Part shown: positions 1 to 10,513 of the stretch, in pieces
How positions within the stretch are numbered: the first letter of the stretch is position 1
Layout: each line of letters begins with the position of its first letter
Assembly (NCBI GenBank): GCA_000969725.1
Contig: JXSR01S044323.1
Strand: one strand, 5' to 3'
Length of the DNA: 28,679 nt
Source of the DNA: Ophiothrix spiculata
Taxonomy: Eukaryota > Echinodermata > Ophiuroidea > Amphilepidida > Ophiotrichidae
Made by a program: the position numbers and the translations under genes
Notes under the pieces: model-generated
The model's input: only the letters and a program-made list of their open reading frames with translations
What the model was told of the DNA's origin: nothing
Database searches by the model: none

Positions 1-207
1 ATATGTTATTTTGGCGGCCATTTTGGCGGCCATCTTGAATTTTGAGACTAAGCTACTCCCCTGAATTTCCTAGCATGGCATTTCATATACCTGAGACATG
101 GACCTATTCAAAAAACATTGCTAGAATTGGTCCCCTTTTAGGAAAGCAAAATCTCTTCTGGCCCAAGGACTAATAGCTTGATTTGTTTGTTTTGTTTATT
201 TTTTCAG
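1..207 (+). other. MLLT3: 3' part of the intron before the last MLLT coding exon
   Basis: This is the non-coding tail of an intron that ends in a T-rich tract (about 181-204) and the acceptor AG at 206-207. Reading upstream from the exon, the frame stays open only by chance to 178. The 10 residues it gives are Cys/Phe/Leu-rich, unlike the protein that follows, so they are read as intron. Positions 13-36 hold two 12-bp units starting GGCGGCCAT; on the minus strand these resemble YY1-type AAGATGGC sites. No functional claim is made for them. Confidence 0.75.
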
Positions 208-1476
208 CAAGAAAATGATTACAACAGTGCATCAAGTAGCAGTACATCAGGGAAACTGTCCAAACCAATCATAGAACATTCGGATGTCAAACCAGCCTGG
301 AAAGAGCCCAAAGCAGCTTCCAAAGGACCTAAGTCAGCATCAAAAGAGCCCAAATCCATATCAAAAGAGCCTAAAGCATCTGGTAAATCGGTAAAGGAGC
401 CCAAAACTGGCCCAAAAGCTGGCTCAAAAGATGTGAAATCAAGCTCAAAAGAGTCAAAGTCAAACTCAAAGGTCGCTCAGAAACCATTTGGAAAGAGGCC
501 ATCATCTTCCTCGCCGCCTCCGTCATCGGGGTCATCACAAGACGGTAGTAAAAAGCGTAAAAAGAGTACCTCCACTAAAGATAAAAACAAAGATAAGGAT
601 TCAAAACCAAGTACGAGTGAGAAATCATCTGAAAAACAAGCCTCAGGAAAGGGTAAAAGTAAATCCAGTAAATCCAAAACATCTAGTAAACAGAGTACGA
701 AAAAGGAAACAACTGACGACTTATTTGCTCCTGAAATTGTTATTGACAGGAAGAAATCAACGGCAAAGAAAAAAGCGGAACCTCCCAAAGAACTTCCACC
801 ATTTGAGGCTGAGCTCTCTACAGAAGAAAAGGAGGAGGAGGATATGGACATTCCAAGTCCTGGCTCACCTAGTTCAAGTATTAGCTTTTCATCGCTACCG
901 AGGGGTGGTGGGAAGGGCGCCCTCAATACCTTGATGCACGAAATAGATGAAAATGATGATGATTTTGATGATCAGGATATTGTGACTCCGTTTAAAACAG
1001 ACTATACAAATGAGCATTCATTACCGACCAGTAATATAGACAAAGACTATGAAAGCAACTCAAGCAGGGCATCAAGTATTGAACGGGAGAGAGAGAAGGA
1101 GAAAGATAAAGGAAGGGGAAAAGGAGAAGCTAAAAGTAAAACAAAGGAAAAAGGAAGCAGCAAGAAAACAAGTAGTGCTAAAGAAACAAAAAAGAACACA
1201 AAAACAAAAACGGAAAGAAAGTCTAGAAACTCTGAGAGTGGTTCGAAGTCGCAAACAAAGCCGACACCACAAAATAATCAAAACGACCATGCACATGAAT
1301 TAGTTTTATTACATCAGAAACTGTCTGAGCTTAAAAGTCGTGAACAGATCCAGAAGGTGGTAGACGTGATCGGTGATACCAAACTCTTTGACATTACCAA
1401 ACATACTTTTGATTTTGATTTGTGTAGACTGGACAAGATGACAATAAGGAAGATTCAGGAGTGTCTTGCAACTTAG
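208..1476 (+). CDS. MLLT3: AF9/ENL (MLLT3/MLLT1) homologue, last coding exon, 5'-partial
   Basis: The exon encodes 422 residues of the C-terminal part of the AF9/ENL family. These are nuclear proteins whose N-terminal YEATS domain (not in this window) reads acylated histone H3. Their C-terminal ANC1-homology domain (AHD) recruits AF4-family scaffolds of the super elongation complex, or DOT1L. Seen here: an opening QENDYN in phase 0 straight after the acceptor AG; an imperfect KEPK-type repeat array (nt about 298-470); a basic patch KKRKK (nt about 553-567) that could be a nuclear localisation signal; long Lys/Ser-rich low complexity with acidic stretches (nt about 820-970); and a terminal AHD from about nt 1288 with HELVLLHQKL, then FDITKHTFDFDLCRLDK, ending RKIQECLAT and TAG. 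The TFDFDL and LDK..(V/I)RK signature is the family hallmark. Invertebrates usually have one gene for the vertebrate AF9/ENL pair, so AF9 versus ENL cannot be assigned; the short ending CLAT is nearer to ENL. Linker and AHD share one exon here. The family is sure; the absence of an intron inside the low-complexity linker is inferred from the continuous frame. Confidence 0.93.
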   Translation, partial: QENDYNSASSSSTSGKLSKPIIEHSDVKPAWKEPKAASKGPKSASKEPKSISKEPKASGKSVKEPKTGPKAGSKDVKSSSKESKSNSKVAQKPFGKRPSSSSPPPSSGSSQDGSKKRKKSTSTKDKNKDKDSKPSTSEKSSEKQASGKGKSKSSKSKTSSKQSTKKETTDDLFAPEIVIDRKKSTAKKKAEPPKELPPFEAELSTEEKEEEDMDIPSPGSPSSSISFSSLPRGGGKGALNTLMHEIDENDDDFDDQDIVTPFKTDYTNEHSLPTSNIDKDYESNSSRASSIEREREKEKDKGRGKGEAKSKTKEKGSSKKTSSAKETKKNTKTKTERKSRNSESGSKSQTKPTPQNNQNDHAHELVLLHQKLSELKSREQIQKVVDVIGDTKLFDITKHTFDFDLCRLDKMTIRKIQECLAT

Positions 1477-2753
1477 CATTCTCAAGTTCTGTGCCTGCCA
1501 GTTGTTTCTTCTGCCCCAGGTACCCATGCACTATAGGCAAATCAAAAATTTATTGGACAATGTAAACAGGAATACAGAGTGCAGGGCCTCATTATATTGT
1601 AAATTGTACCCTGGATTTTTGTTTCCATTGCCCAATCAATTTTTCTTTTGCCTATAGGACTTGTCAGGGGGACATATCCTGTGTCACAGCAGTAGCATGA
1701 TGTGACCATTTGGTCTGGGAGTCGAGTAAGGTTCTAGACAAGGATATCTGGGCTGGGACTTATTATTTGATCATCACTAAATAGGCGAGAATTATGAGGA
1801 TTTTTTCATATACAAGTAAACATAATCCAGTTTACACGTACGCCTTAGATAATACAGATATGTAAGTCATAGTACGATGCATGCTGCGTCTCCTGCAGCT
1901 ATGCTGTGTTCAGAAATGCTCACACTTTGTATTAATTTAGGATATGAAAAGGCCTGTCTATTTGGTGTTGATCTAAGTAACTGTCAACTTAGAAGGTATG
2001 GGAGAGGTGGCTGTAGGTGCCCAGGTACCTGGGGCTAGAGAAGCTGATTGCAGGTGCAATTAAGGTGGTTTTTTAATCATTGTGCTATTTTATAATTTGC
2101 CAAAATAACTGTTTATGTTTATATGTTTGATGCTTGATAGGTATCAGAGTCTCAAGATGTTTTGTCAAGTGCATATGAAGTGAGCGACCGGTTCATAATA
2201 TTTACAGACATGTATTGGAATCTTCCTGATTTTTCAGGAATTCCTGCAAAATTGACAAGAATTCCGGAATCAATTTTGAATCACTTTTAAGCAGTTTCCT
2301 CCAAAACTTGTTTTAAAATCAAGCATGTTATACTGTTTCTTATTGTTATGTTGCTACATTACCATATTTGAAATTGTTTTTCCGGTTATTGTAGTTATAA
2401 TGAGCTGATCAAAATCAACCAAAATTCTTGTCACTCATCAGTCCAAGGAGACTACTGTAAAGTGCAAAACTGTAAATTTGCAACATGAGTATAAGACCAG
2501 CAATATTAGAGCTCTCTCTTGGCACGCTGATGTGGGAATAACCGACTACATGTTTGCATGTGCAGTCACTTGCGCTTGTGTGATCATTTGCTGAAATCCA
2601 GTTTAATCTAGATGCATCTAGATGTACAAAGTACAGATTGATTCACCTTTGATGAAAGATCCATTGACATACTACTGCAGTGCATCATATTTGCTACATT
2701 TGATTTAGTGCAGCAAGGTCCAGATTGCACATTTGACATCATGACGACCATAA
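1477..2753 (+). other. 3' flank of the MLLT gene, probable 3' UTR, no gene seen
   Basis: T-rich sequence following the TAG stop. I saw no AATAAA here. The nearest candidate poly(A) hexamers are ATTAAA at 3446-3451 and 4124-4129 and AATAAA near 5499, so the transcript end cannot be placed. The short reading frames at 1466-1657 and 2608-2835 have no recognisable content and are treated as chance. Confidence 0.5.
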
Positions 2754-2959
2754 GGCTGCGATCACATAGAGCTATACTATTCGGGTATACGGTGCATGAT
2801 TTTACCTGGGCACGCGTATAGATACAATTGAACATGTGAATTTATTGCTACCGGGTCGTATAAGAGGGCACTATTTGCAAAAACTGTATAGCTTGCCGTG
2901 CCGGTATAACATATAGCCATCATATAACGAATAGCGAATACTTCTATGTGATCGCAGCC
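2754..2959. mobile_element. Harbinger-like MITE, 206 bp, TAA target duplication
   Basis: The ends are perfect inverted repeats over 17 bp (GGCTGCGATCACATAGA at the left, its complement at the right), with weaker pairing further in around ATTCGGGTATAC. The flanks carry TAA at 2751-2753 and 2960-2962. A 3-bp TWA duplication is typical of PIF/Harbinger elements. There is no coding capacity, so it is non-autonomous. It probably lies in the MLLT 3' UTR or just beyond. Confidence 0.85.
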
Positions 2960-3277
2960 TAATAGAGACTCTGACACCATAAGCTTATTTCTTGCCAGAA
3001 AAAATGTCTTAAGGTACCAATACACTGGACCTCTTAGCAATCCAGTTTTGTTTCCAAAGCACAACTCTTGTATTTATAGGAAAAAGGTACTAATTAGACT
3101 GAAGGGTTATTTTTAGTTGCACATATGAAGGGGGTTAAGTATCTATAAATTTGATATACAATTTGTAGTTGGTCAGTGTAACTTTATACCATTTGGTAGT
3201 GTGCAATAATAATGTTAGACGCTTGCCATTCATCATGATCCTGTATTGGTTCAGCTCATACCAAATGTTAACAGATA

Positions 3278-3404
3278 CAGAGGAACCTCATTAACACAAA
3301 ATCACTGGGACTCAAGTGTGTGTGACCAATGCACACAGAATATCAACACTTTGTGCTATCAAGGTTTTTGTGTTAACAGATTTTGTGTTCACGAGCTTCC
3401 ACTG
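3278..3404. mobile_element. pogo/Tigger-like MITE, 127 bp, TA target duplication
   Basis: The inverted ends are CAGAGGAACCTCATTAACAC at the left and, read from the right end inward, CAGTGGAAGCTCGTGAACAC, followed by CAAAATC in both. TA dinucleotides flank both ends (3276-3277 and 3405-3406). CAGTGGAACCTCG-type termini with TA duplication are characteristic of pogo/Tigger-class Tc1/mariner relatives. No transposase frame is present. Confidence 0.75.
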
Positions 3405-4376
3405 TAGAACACATTTTAGTGATTTTGGTCCGAGATCAGGTGGGCATTAAACCTGCAATGATAAGGTTCATCTGTGTTGTTAGAAATCATATTTTTGGTT
3501 TGTACTATTGGTTCGAATGATCTTAACATGTAGTTTCACTTTCCTCAAATCAGTTATGAAAACAATATTGAATATTATTGAAACAGAACAATCATTCAAC
3601 ATTAGATTGGTGTTCCAAGTTTGTTTTCTTTGGAAGTCCTTCACACTTGCATATAGAATCTATTGGACACCATATTGATCGGTAGGAAGTAAACAGCTTG
3701 GACCAGGATCGTAAATATTTTGACCGTGATGTAAAGGATGCTATATACATCAGAGTAAACTAACCATCATTTAACAAAGATGAGGGATGCTACAAGCTAC
3801 CGAGAGTATACTTGTCAATTTTGAGGTCAAGTGTCCAAAGGTCACTGTGAATCACCAGTCATTCTCTAGACGAAGAATGAAGGGCATCTTTCGAAAATTT
3901 GAGGCATGTGAAACTATGTGCTGAGATCTTCCGTTCAAACCAGTATTATAATATACACTGTTAATTATGAACTGCAGTTGCAAGACCTGGTCAATTGCAG
4001 TCCTTGGGGTAGTATTGGTGTGGAGTTCATTGTCATGTCCTGACCTTCAGTACCTGAGCATTGCATTGCAAATACACGGCATGTCAAATTGAATGGATAT
4101 ATTTGTGCAAATCATTTCCTACTATTAAAGAACACTTCACAAGTGCACTGTAATAGTCATTTCATTTGATTTAGAAATTGGTCGATCTATTTTAAAGAAG
4201 AAGATTTCTTGTGTCACTGCTAGGTGTTGTGCAATCTCATCAATGTAGAATTTGTGTTTGTTTACTATGTTCCTCTGTTTTCCTAAAGCAGCAATCACAC
4301 CAGTGATACCAATAATGAAACATTTGAATGATCATCCGGTTTCTTCCTCTAGTTTAACATCCCAGGGTTAACAAAA
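3405..4376. other. unassigned non-coding stretch
   Basis: AT-rich unique-looking sequence with no long frame, splice-supported exon or clear repeat. It contains two ATTAAA hexamers (3446 and 4124) that could serve as poly(A) signals for the + strand MLLT transcript; this is only a possibility. Confidence 0.4.
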
Positions 4377-4676
4377 CCATTTGATTACATGCATAGCAAT
4401 AATTTAGATCATTTTCATTGTAGTCTGACCACCGCTTCTGGTATAGTCAACATCACAGTTCAACAGATGTTGCAAACAAAATGCAGGGTATCAGTCTCAT
4501 TTACAAGTAACAGGGCTCTGCACTCTGGATAGTCCATTAGATTACACACAGAGCAATACTTTTGATTGCTGTCATTGCAATCTGACCATTATTCCTAGGT
4601 ATAGTCAGTGCCACAATTCTACAGACAGTGTAAACAAAAATGCAGATTACAGGTCTCATTTGTGATGACTAGGGTT
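4377..4676. repeat. diverged tandem duplication, unit about 157 bp, two copies
   Basis: Segments 4377-4512 and 4534-4676 align in the same orientation with an offset of about 157 bp. Shared blocks in the same order include GATTACA, GCAATA, TCTGACCA, GGTATAGTCA, AACAAAATGCAG-like and GTCTCATTT. The copies are well diverged, so the duplication is old. There is no coding potential. A short AGGGTTAAC motif precedes the first unit and follows the second, which suggests the period was once longer or part of a larger array. Confidence 0.65.
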
Positions 4677-5540
4677 AACACACTTTTAAAGGCATTCTTT
4701 TGCTTTTTGATGATGTTTGTGTTCATTTTCAAACATGTGCTTTGATTGTGATTTTAGGACTTACAGCCAATGAAAAGCCTAACTGATCATTTGTGGATTA
4801 ACAATTCTATAAATTTCTTGTCCTTTTTGGTTACACATTCTGTGTGGAATTTATCTTGCTTATGTAATTATTAATGCCGCATGATTGGTTCAGACCTGGC
4901 ATTCATGATACCCTTACGCGGAACTCGATAAGTTGACACATGTATACAATAGAATTTTGATTTTGGGGAAGATCAGATTTATCGTTTATTAAGTGTGTGA
5001 TGTATTTCTTGTGTCGGTAAATCGTGCTATTGCCCAAAATATGCATGTCCATTATCCATTCTGGCATAAATATGTATTTGTTTTCTCAATGCTGAAATAT
5101 TTAAGATGAGGATGATTTTTAGTACATACAAAATGGTGTCTTATCATTCACAATTTTGTTGGCTTAACTCGACTGGGTGACTTGTGTTTTAGCCCAAATC
5201 AAAGTTAATGATAACATCTCTTTCATGAAACAAACTTTAATAGTTTGATTATTCTATATATAACGCATTTTGCTTTTGATATCTTGCTATTTTTACCACT
5301 AATTATATGTACATAGAAGCATGTGTGTGGCCTGTAATTTGAATAGCACTTTACTTTTAATCAGTCATGATTTTACTGATGTCTTTTGTTCACTGTGCAA
5401 ACTTCTTTGCAAAACTGGAAGATCATTACATATCAGCTGCCACAATTACTGGGGTAATACCGAGAGCAATGGAAGAACTTCAAGCTTGTGTATTGAAACA
5501 ATAAACAAAGTAAATAACAATATGAAATGAAATGATATTG
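4677..5540. other. unassigned AT-rich stretch
   Basis: No supported gene. The frame at 5321-5530 (69 codons) has no family resemblance and sits in AT-rich sequence. An AATAAA occurs near 5499 on the + strand, the first canonical poly(A) hexamer I find downstream of the MLLT stop. Confidence 0.35.
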
Positions 5541-5564
5541 TGATATCTTGGATTTTTGCAGCTG

Positions 5565-5772
5565 CGTGAAGCTGCTGAGAAGTAAATGGAGTGGCCCCAC
5601 ACCTTATGCCGGAAGATTCAGCATAATGGGAGGTATCGGCGCCCCGTTCTGCCTTGAGGCCCCTCTCAGGAGCATTCAGCCGGATGGGTCAATGCAGGCG
5701 CCATTAACATGCATTTCTTCCATGGCTCCGGGGTTGCTGACTGACCATGGTATCACTAAGACTTTGCGATGA
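5565..5772 (+). other. GC-richer island after an acceptor-like site, possible unrecognised exon
   Basis: About 200 bp of clearly higher GC content than the surroundings, preceded by the acceptor-like GATTTTTGCAG. In the frame opening right after that AG the peptide is only LREAAEK and a stop. In another frame it stays open to 5772 and includes GRFSIMGGIGAPFCLEAPL. I recognise neither. It could be a terminal exon with a short coding end and GC-rich UTR, a decayed gene fragment, or a repeat. No inverted ends were found. Confidence 0.25.
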
Positions 5773-6705
5773 AAAAAAACATTTTAGTGAAATCGGTGTG
5801 GAAATTGATCCAAGATTTGATACATCCAGCCAGTTTCACAATGAAATGATAGTTTGCAATGATAAAAAAACTTAATTGAAGTCGGTCCTTGATTTGCTTC
5901 TCAAAATAGTTATCCTGTCATTGTTTGGATCCATCATATCCAGATCAAAAAGGTTGCACTCTACTTGAAAGAGTTCACGTTTGATCAAATAACCTGGAAA
6001 AAAAATCAAATTTTTATGATAACCACAATTGTTCTCCATGGTGAACAAACATGGTCGCAAAATTTTGAATCTATGGTTTATGTTGAATCTGGTTTTTAGA
6101 GTCTTTAGCCAATTTTTGGTGCAATTGCAGCAAGCAATAATTTCCTCTTTCACAAAACTCAATTTGTTGCACAGTTGTCCCCAATATGTTGCTTTTGTCG
6201 TTGCATATGGGGTATGTATTTGTTTTGGAAAGTGCTTAGTTAAGTTTCTTAATACAGTAAAGTCAATATATGCTCGTTTAAAAACTTGTATGTCATTCTG
6301 GCGTTGAGACTGCCAGGATATCGGACACGAGGGATTGTTGCAAGTGCCCTTGGTTGTACATAATTTAGATTTGTACTATTACTATATAGCTTATATTTTA
6401 TTTAGCAATTTGTAGGTTTCATATTGTATATTATCCTTGACTGATTATTTGCTTTTATCAAGGAACATAGGGTTTATAGACTTTAGAATGCAACTCATGC
6501 AATGTGATATATATGTAGTATAAGAAGCTAGTATTTGCCATTTGCTTTTGTTTTTTTAATTTATATAATATTTTTTGTAATATATTCTTACAAATTGAAC
6601 GAGACCATAATTGTTGAGGGCAACATTCAAGAGATCATAGTGGTTGGAACCCAGCATTACAGTTATTTTATGTCTGGCCATAAAACTTCTTGTTATAAAA
6701 AAGGT
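5773..6705. other. unassigned AT-rich stretch
   Basis: Nothing recognisable. Reading frames at 5872-6162 (-), 6029-6307 (+) and 6535-6729 (+) overlap or lie in T-rich sequence and give Phe/Leu/Ile-rich peptides of no known family. Confidence 0.4.
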
Positions 6706-7262
6706 TGTAAAAGGGATTGCCTATACTGATTCAGAAATTTCACTTTTTCCCACATGACAATTTTTGGTGTTACAGGAACAACATGCTCATACAAACTTAC
6801 CACTATGATTGTTTTCTCAAAAATGAAGAAATGTTGAAATTACAGACAAAATTGTCCATCTCTTATTTTATGGTTACTGGTAATCCAGCTGAATAACACT
6901 GTTGCTTTGATTCAGCTTTATATCAGGTTAAATTCAATCCATTATAATTGAATATGAGCTCTATTTGAAGTGAAAAAGTCAAAGCAAAAGAGAAACATGT
7001 CTTATAATTGTCCAAGAGTGATATTTTAAAGAAATTATAGCCAAGGAGCATAAAAGAGTGGGAAGGGACCCACAATGTGGTACTGTGAGAAAACTGGATT
7101 AATTAAACTCACTTAAAATCAAAATGTTGATTTCTGACTTTTAAATGTGTTTGTTTTAATTTGAAAAAGTCTACAGAAAAATTATGTGTAAAAGTAGGTA
7201 CACATTAATAATAATATAGACTTTTTCAAATTTTTGACAATTATGGGCAATCCCTTTCACAT
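6706..7262. mobile_element. probable MITE, about 557 bp, imperfect TIRs
   Basis: The left end TGTAAAAGGGATTGCCTATA (from about 6707) pairs with TGTGAAAGGGATTGCCCATA read inward from about 7262. Weaker pairing continues through an AAATTT block. I could not define a target duplication, so the outer limits are approximate. The interior is AT-rich with no frame. Confidence 0.5.
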
Positions 7263-7274
7263 TCTTAATTCTAT

Positions 7275-7336
7275 AAAATTCCAACATAGTGTGCATCATG
7301 ACAGGACCTGGTAAAATGCACACTATATCAGAATTT
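7275..7336. repeat. short inverted repeat (hairpin), about 62 bp
   Basis: AAAATTCCAACATAGTGTGC at the left pairs with GCACACTATATCAGAATTTT at the right, leaving a loop of about 20 bases. It may be a very small MITE or the core of one. The type is unknown. Confidence 0.5.
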
Positions 7337-7423
7337 TACATTACTGTTTTGCAGGATTTTATTGCTAACACTTGTTAAGCTGTTCTGTGTGCTGTTTCAA
7401 GTTACCTTCACATTATGCATTTA

Positions 7424-7797
7424 GGCCTAAAAAAAAACATGTTTGTTTGCCCTCCGCGACCGACCCAAAAAATGCCAAAAATTAGGGTCGCGATTTTAGG
7501 TTTGTTTGTTTTTTTCCTTCAAACATGTAAAATATGAAAACTCAATATTTTTGATGTAAAACGTAAAATTTAGCAGTGTAAAGTTGCATTTATTAGTTTA
7601 AAATGCATATTTCCTCTAAATAATCACCCACAATCTTCGATTAAGCCCTGCATTTCTTGGTATTCACGATAAAATCCATGGAATGACATCATTCTTTAAA
7701 TATAAGTGATGAGAAAAAAAAAAAAGATCAACCGACTGACCGACCCAAAATTTTAATTTTTCCACTGGAGGGCAAACAAACAATTTTTTTTTTTGCC
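7424..7797. mobile_element. Harbinger-like MITE, 374 bp, TTA target duplication
   Basis: The ends begin GGCCTAAAAAAA (left) and GGCAAAAAAAA (right end read inward), both continuing into TGTTTGTTTGCCCTCC. TTA flanks both sides (7421-7423 and 7798-7800). A subterminal motif GACCGACCCAAAA occurs near both ends in the same orientation, a pattern seen where transposase binds subterminal repeats. There is no coding capacity. Confidence 0.8.
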
Positions 7798-7951
7798 TTA
7801 TGTATGTGTTATTAAGAGTCAATTGTGCTAATTGGGTGTGAAAAGAAGATAAATATTGAATTATTATACAAATAATTCAGGACAGCAGTCAAATATGAAA
7901 TATATGGATCTTTTTCAATAGAAAATTAAAATAAGGAAATCAAATGATGTT

Positions 7952-8076
7952 CTATTGTCATGGTTGCAAAGTGCAAAAAACAACCACAAAATCAAGGTAA
8001 AAGTTGACTTGTTGCATTTTTTACCTTTCGTTGATTTTGTGGTTCTTTTTGCACTCTTAGCAAACCATAACAATAG
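7952..8076. mobile_element. near-complete palindromic MITE, 125 bp
   Basis: Left arm CTATTGTCATGGTTGCAAAG, continuing GTGCAAAAAACAACCACAAA, pairs with the right arm that ends AAACCATAACAATAG. Almost the whole element forms one stem with a short loop around 8000-8015. Transcribed, it would fold into a long hairpin. Family not identified. Confidence 0.7.
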
Positions 8077-8737
8077 TCCACCATTTGTGCCACCACTAGA
8101 TCTCTGCCTTTAACCTGGTCTCACCCTGTTGGTCACATATTCGCCTTTTGCATGCATCAGCTATTTGCAGTGGGAGCCTAGGTTTGTTGTTGAAATATGA
8201 GCACAGTATGGCATGTACACAGCCTCAATTGCACGCCCATAATTTTCAATGGATTCCATGTGATTCGCGATATGCAGTCTTTACACTGTACGAGAAGTGC
8301 GCTTTACGATTTCAAGACTGTATCAAGCAATGTTGCGTGATAAAATCTCTGGATGCACATTCTCAAGACCTAGACCCTATCTGCAAATTGCAGCCCTTGC
8401 AAAAGGCTATTAAGACCAGGGTGCCTGTGTGTGGCTGACTTAAGTACTTTAGCATACTTTGGTATGGAAATCTGACCATAGATTTAGATAAGAGATACAA
8501 GACTCGTCGCCATTTTTATTCAGGCATGAGGGTAAAATTGAGGGTATTTGGTTTTTCCGATGATACATTACATCTTGTCATTGGTTACTACCACTATTGG
8601 ATGTGAAAGTCATTGAAGAAAAAAATGACACATAATAATTTGTATCAATGGGCATGTATATGGATGTGGTGCATCATTGTAGAAGGTTGCAGTTGTCCAA
8701 TCATTGCAAACTATCGTGTGTCGAAGAATCATATATG
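8077..8737. other. unassigned stretch
   Basis: No supported gene or repeat. The 96-codon frame at 8148-8438 (+) is Cys/His-rich but matches no family I know and has no splice or start context to support it. Confidence 0.35.
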
Positions 8738-8983
8738 TGATGGCTCACCCGAAAGGGGGACTTTGCAAATTATATCAATTTTGATTTTATCATTTCATCT
8801 GTTACAACATTTTCTATGCTTTAAAATGACACCTTACTTGTTGAAATTGATCAAGGCAATCAAATTTTGCAACAGAAAATCAGCTGAGAATTCTTATTAT
8901 TTTCTTTATTTTTGCTGCCTATTTTCACCAGTTTCTTGATAAGTGTTCTGTAACAAAGTCCCCCTTTTCCAGGTTAGCCATCA
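8738..8983. mobile_element. 246-bp MITE, copy 1 of a two-copy family
   Basis: Starts TGATGGCTCACCCGAAAGGG and ends with the complement (CCCCCTTTTCC, then AGCCATCA), giving TIRs of about 32 bp including the GGGGGACTTTG core. TATG flanks both ends, a possible 4-bp duplication. The copy at 12523-12768 is exactly the same length and aligns throughout, for example TTTAAAATGACACCTT and GAAATTGATCAAGGC. There is no coding capacity; the 108-codon frame that overlaps it at 8613-8939 is chance. Confidence 0.85.
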
Positions 8984-9417
8984 TATGATATGTCTCAATG
9001 TTTGTATGCATTGCTTTGTATACATAATGGACCAAGGATGGTCCCTTGTGGTACCCCAGAGTTGACTGTTGCCATCTAATCATTTGCATTCATAAATGTA
9101 GAGGCACAATATAAATGATTTGATTATCAAGCCAACACACTGTGGTATATTTGGAACACACGCTGCATACTTGATAAACTACATGTACCAGGGTTGATAT
9201 GTATGTACAATAATTTAATATGGTGCTGTAAAATTTCTGTATAATATAGAAAATCTGAAAACTCTAACAAATTATCAGGAAAACATTTTCTTTCACAGAG
9301 TCTGTATTTCTGATAAAGGGTGTTTCATTATACTTATCATGCGTATGCCCCAAACCATTCTTGGACAGGTAATTTCATTCAATGAGGAGAAGAATTATGG
9401 TGCAATCAAGGAAATTT
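8984..9417. other. unassigned stretch
   Basis: No gene or repeat recognised. Unique-looking AT-rich sequence. Confidence 0.4.
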
Positions 9418-9735
9418 TATAGGGGTATCTGGATACGCCGCCATCTTGTGTTGCTCATGGAGCAGAGTTATTGTACCTCGGATATATTCGGAGTTTGGCC
9501 CGATATCCAGGCAGATCACATAAATCTTCACTTTATGCATATACAGCGTGTGAATTTTTGTTTCACACACAAACCGTGTCTGTGTTTTGCGACTTGCTCT
9601 GATCAAAGTATGCCAATTTTCCTGCTAATCCGTTGCGAAGACTCTTGAAGTGGGGTACACAGAGCCGTAAAATGCCGCAGGTACAATAACTCGCCCTCAA
9701 TGAGCTACAATCCAAGATGGCTGCCATCCCATAGG
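9418..9735. mobile_element. probable MITE, about 318 bp, imperfect TIRs of about 60 bp
   Basis: The left end runs from about TATAGGGG through GCCGCCATCTTG, CTCAT and GAGTTATTGTACCT. The right end read inward runs CCTATGGGATGGCAGCCATC, TTGGATTG, AGCTCATTGAGG, GCGAGTTATTGTACCT. The inner GAGTTATTGTACCT block is identical in both arms. Each arm carries GCCATCTTG, a YY1-like core. The target duplication is unclear. The frames at 9382-9648, 9406-9606 and 9563-9757 fall on this palindrome and are not genes. Confidence 0.6.
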
Positions 9736-10265
9736 ATTTACACAGCGGTGAAATCAAAATGGCAGTGAGTACCGATTCACCTTTTTATTTCCTAAAGTGC
9801 AATCCAACTGAGAGGGTATCATTAGAGATTGTCCTTGCTCATAATTGGCTGTGTCCGCATGTATAGGGGACACCTCTTGCCAGGTTGAATAATATAACAT
9901 AGAAACTTAACATATGCCAAAACATGTTTTGCTTCTAAACATCGTCTTTTCCACAAAACCCACAGGCCTGATCATCTTGACAGATCCATTTATCATAAAT
10001 CAGTAGTGATGATAAATTTTCACAATTTCTCGGCCAAATAAACATTATGAAGTAAACGAAAAATTGAGCTGCACATTGAGTTTCTTTTGAAGGCCGTGAC
10101 CTCGTATTTTTCCTTGTGCTTTCAGCCTAATAGATCGTCATCACATCTCTTTAAGATAGTCATTTCAACAAGAATGTGTACATTTTTCAGATCCATAGCT
10201 CATGGTTTTTAATGTAGATACTATTGGTATATTCTTGATTATTATATACCGATTGGCTTGATTTG
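9736..10265. other. unassigned stretch
   Basis: No gene recognised. The end of this stretch (about 10227-10256) contains GGTATAT and ATATACC as a loose inverted pair, the start of the fold-back-rich region. Confidence 0.35.
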
Positions 10266-10290
10266 GGGCAATAATAAGTTATTATTGCCC
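10266..10290. repeat. perfect 12-bp hairpin
   Basis: GGGCAATAATAA, one base, then TTATTATTGCCC. It lies directly before the composite fold-back element and may be its outer part or an independent small palindrome. Confidence 0.7.
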
Positions 10291-10329
10291 TCTCAAAACA
10301 AAATTGGTATATAAAACAATCTGGCAATA

Positions 10330-10513
10330 GTATACAAATATATACTGGCTTGAAGATCTCTGGTTAAAACTATGAACCTAAAGTGACTGAAATTGCTATT
10401 TTACTGAGGGGTACGGTACAGCCCTGAAGTAATAGTGCAACATTTTAGTCACTGAAGGGTCATAGTTTTAATCCAGAGATCTGAAAGGGTCAGTATATAT
10501 TTGTTTTATATAC
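10330..10513. repeat. long hairpin module of the composite element
   Basis: The left arm 10330-10398 contains AAGATCTCTGGTTAAAACTA and AAAGTGACT. The right arm 10445-10513 contains AGTCACT, TAGTTTTAATCCAGAGATCT and AGTATATATTTG. The loop is about 45 bp. The equivalent module in copy 2 is 27481-27655. Confidence 0.8.

Noticed and set aside
178..207. Upstream extension of the MLLT frame starting at TTG 178
   Set aside because: The 10 residues are encoded by the T-rich tract and acceptor AG of the intron; the exon starts at 208.
477..934. Long frames on both strands overlapping the MLLT exon (477-926 minus, 488-934 plus, 1049-1303 plus)
   Set aside because: Shadow frames of the Lys/Ser-rich coding sequence; low complexity keeps them open.
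2777..3064. 95-codon minus-strand frame
   Set aside because: Crosses a MITE boundary and has no family resemblance.
8148..8438. 96-codon Cys/His-rich frame
   Set aside because: No recognisable domain, spacing of Cys/His does not match a zinc finger, and no splice or start context.
9382..9757. Three overlapping frames on both strands
   Set aside because: They lie on the imperfect palindrome at 9418-9735, which explains open frames on both strands.
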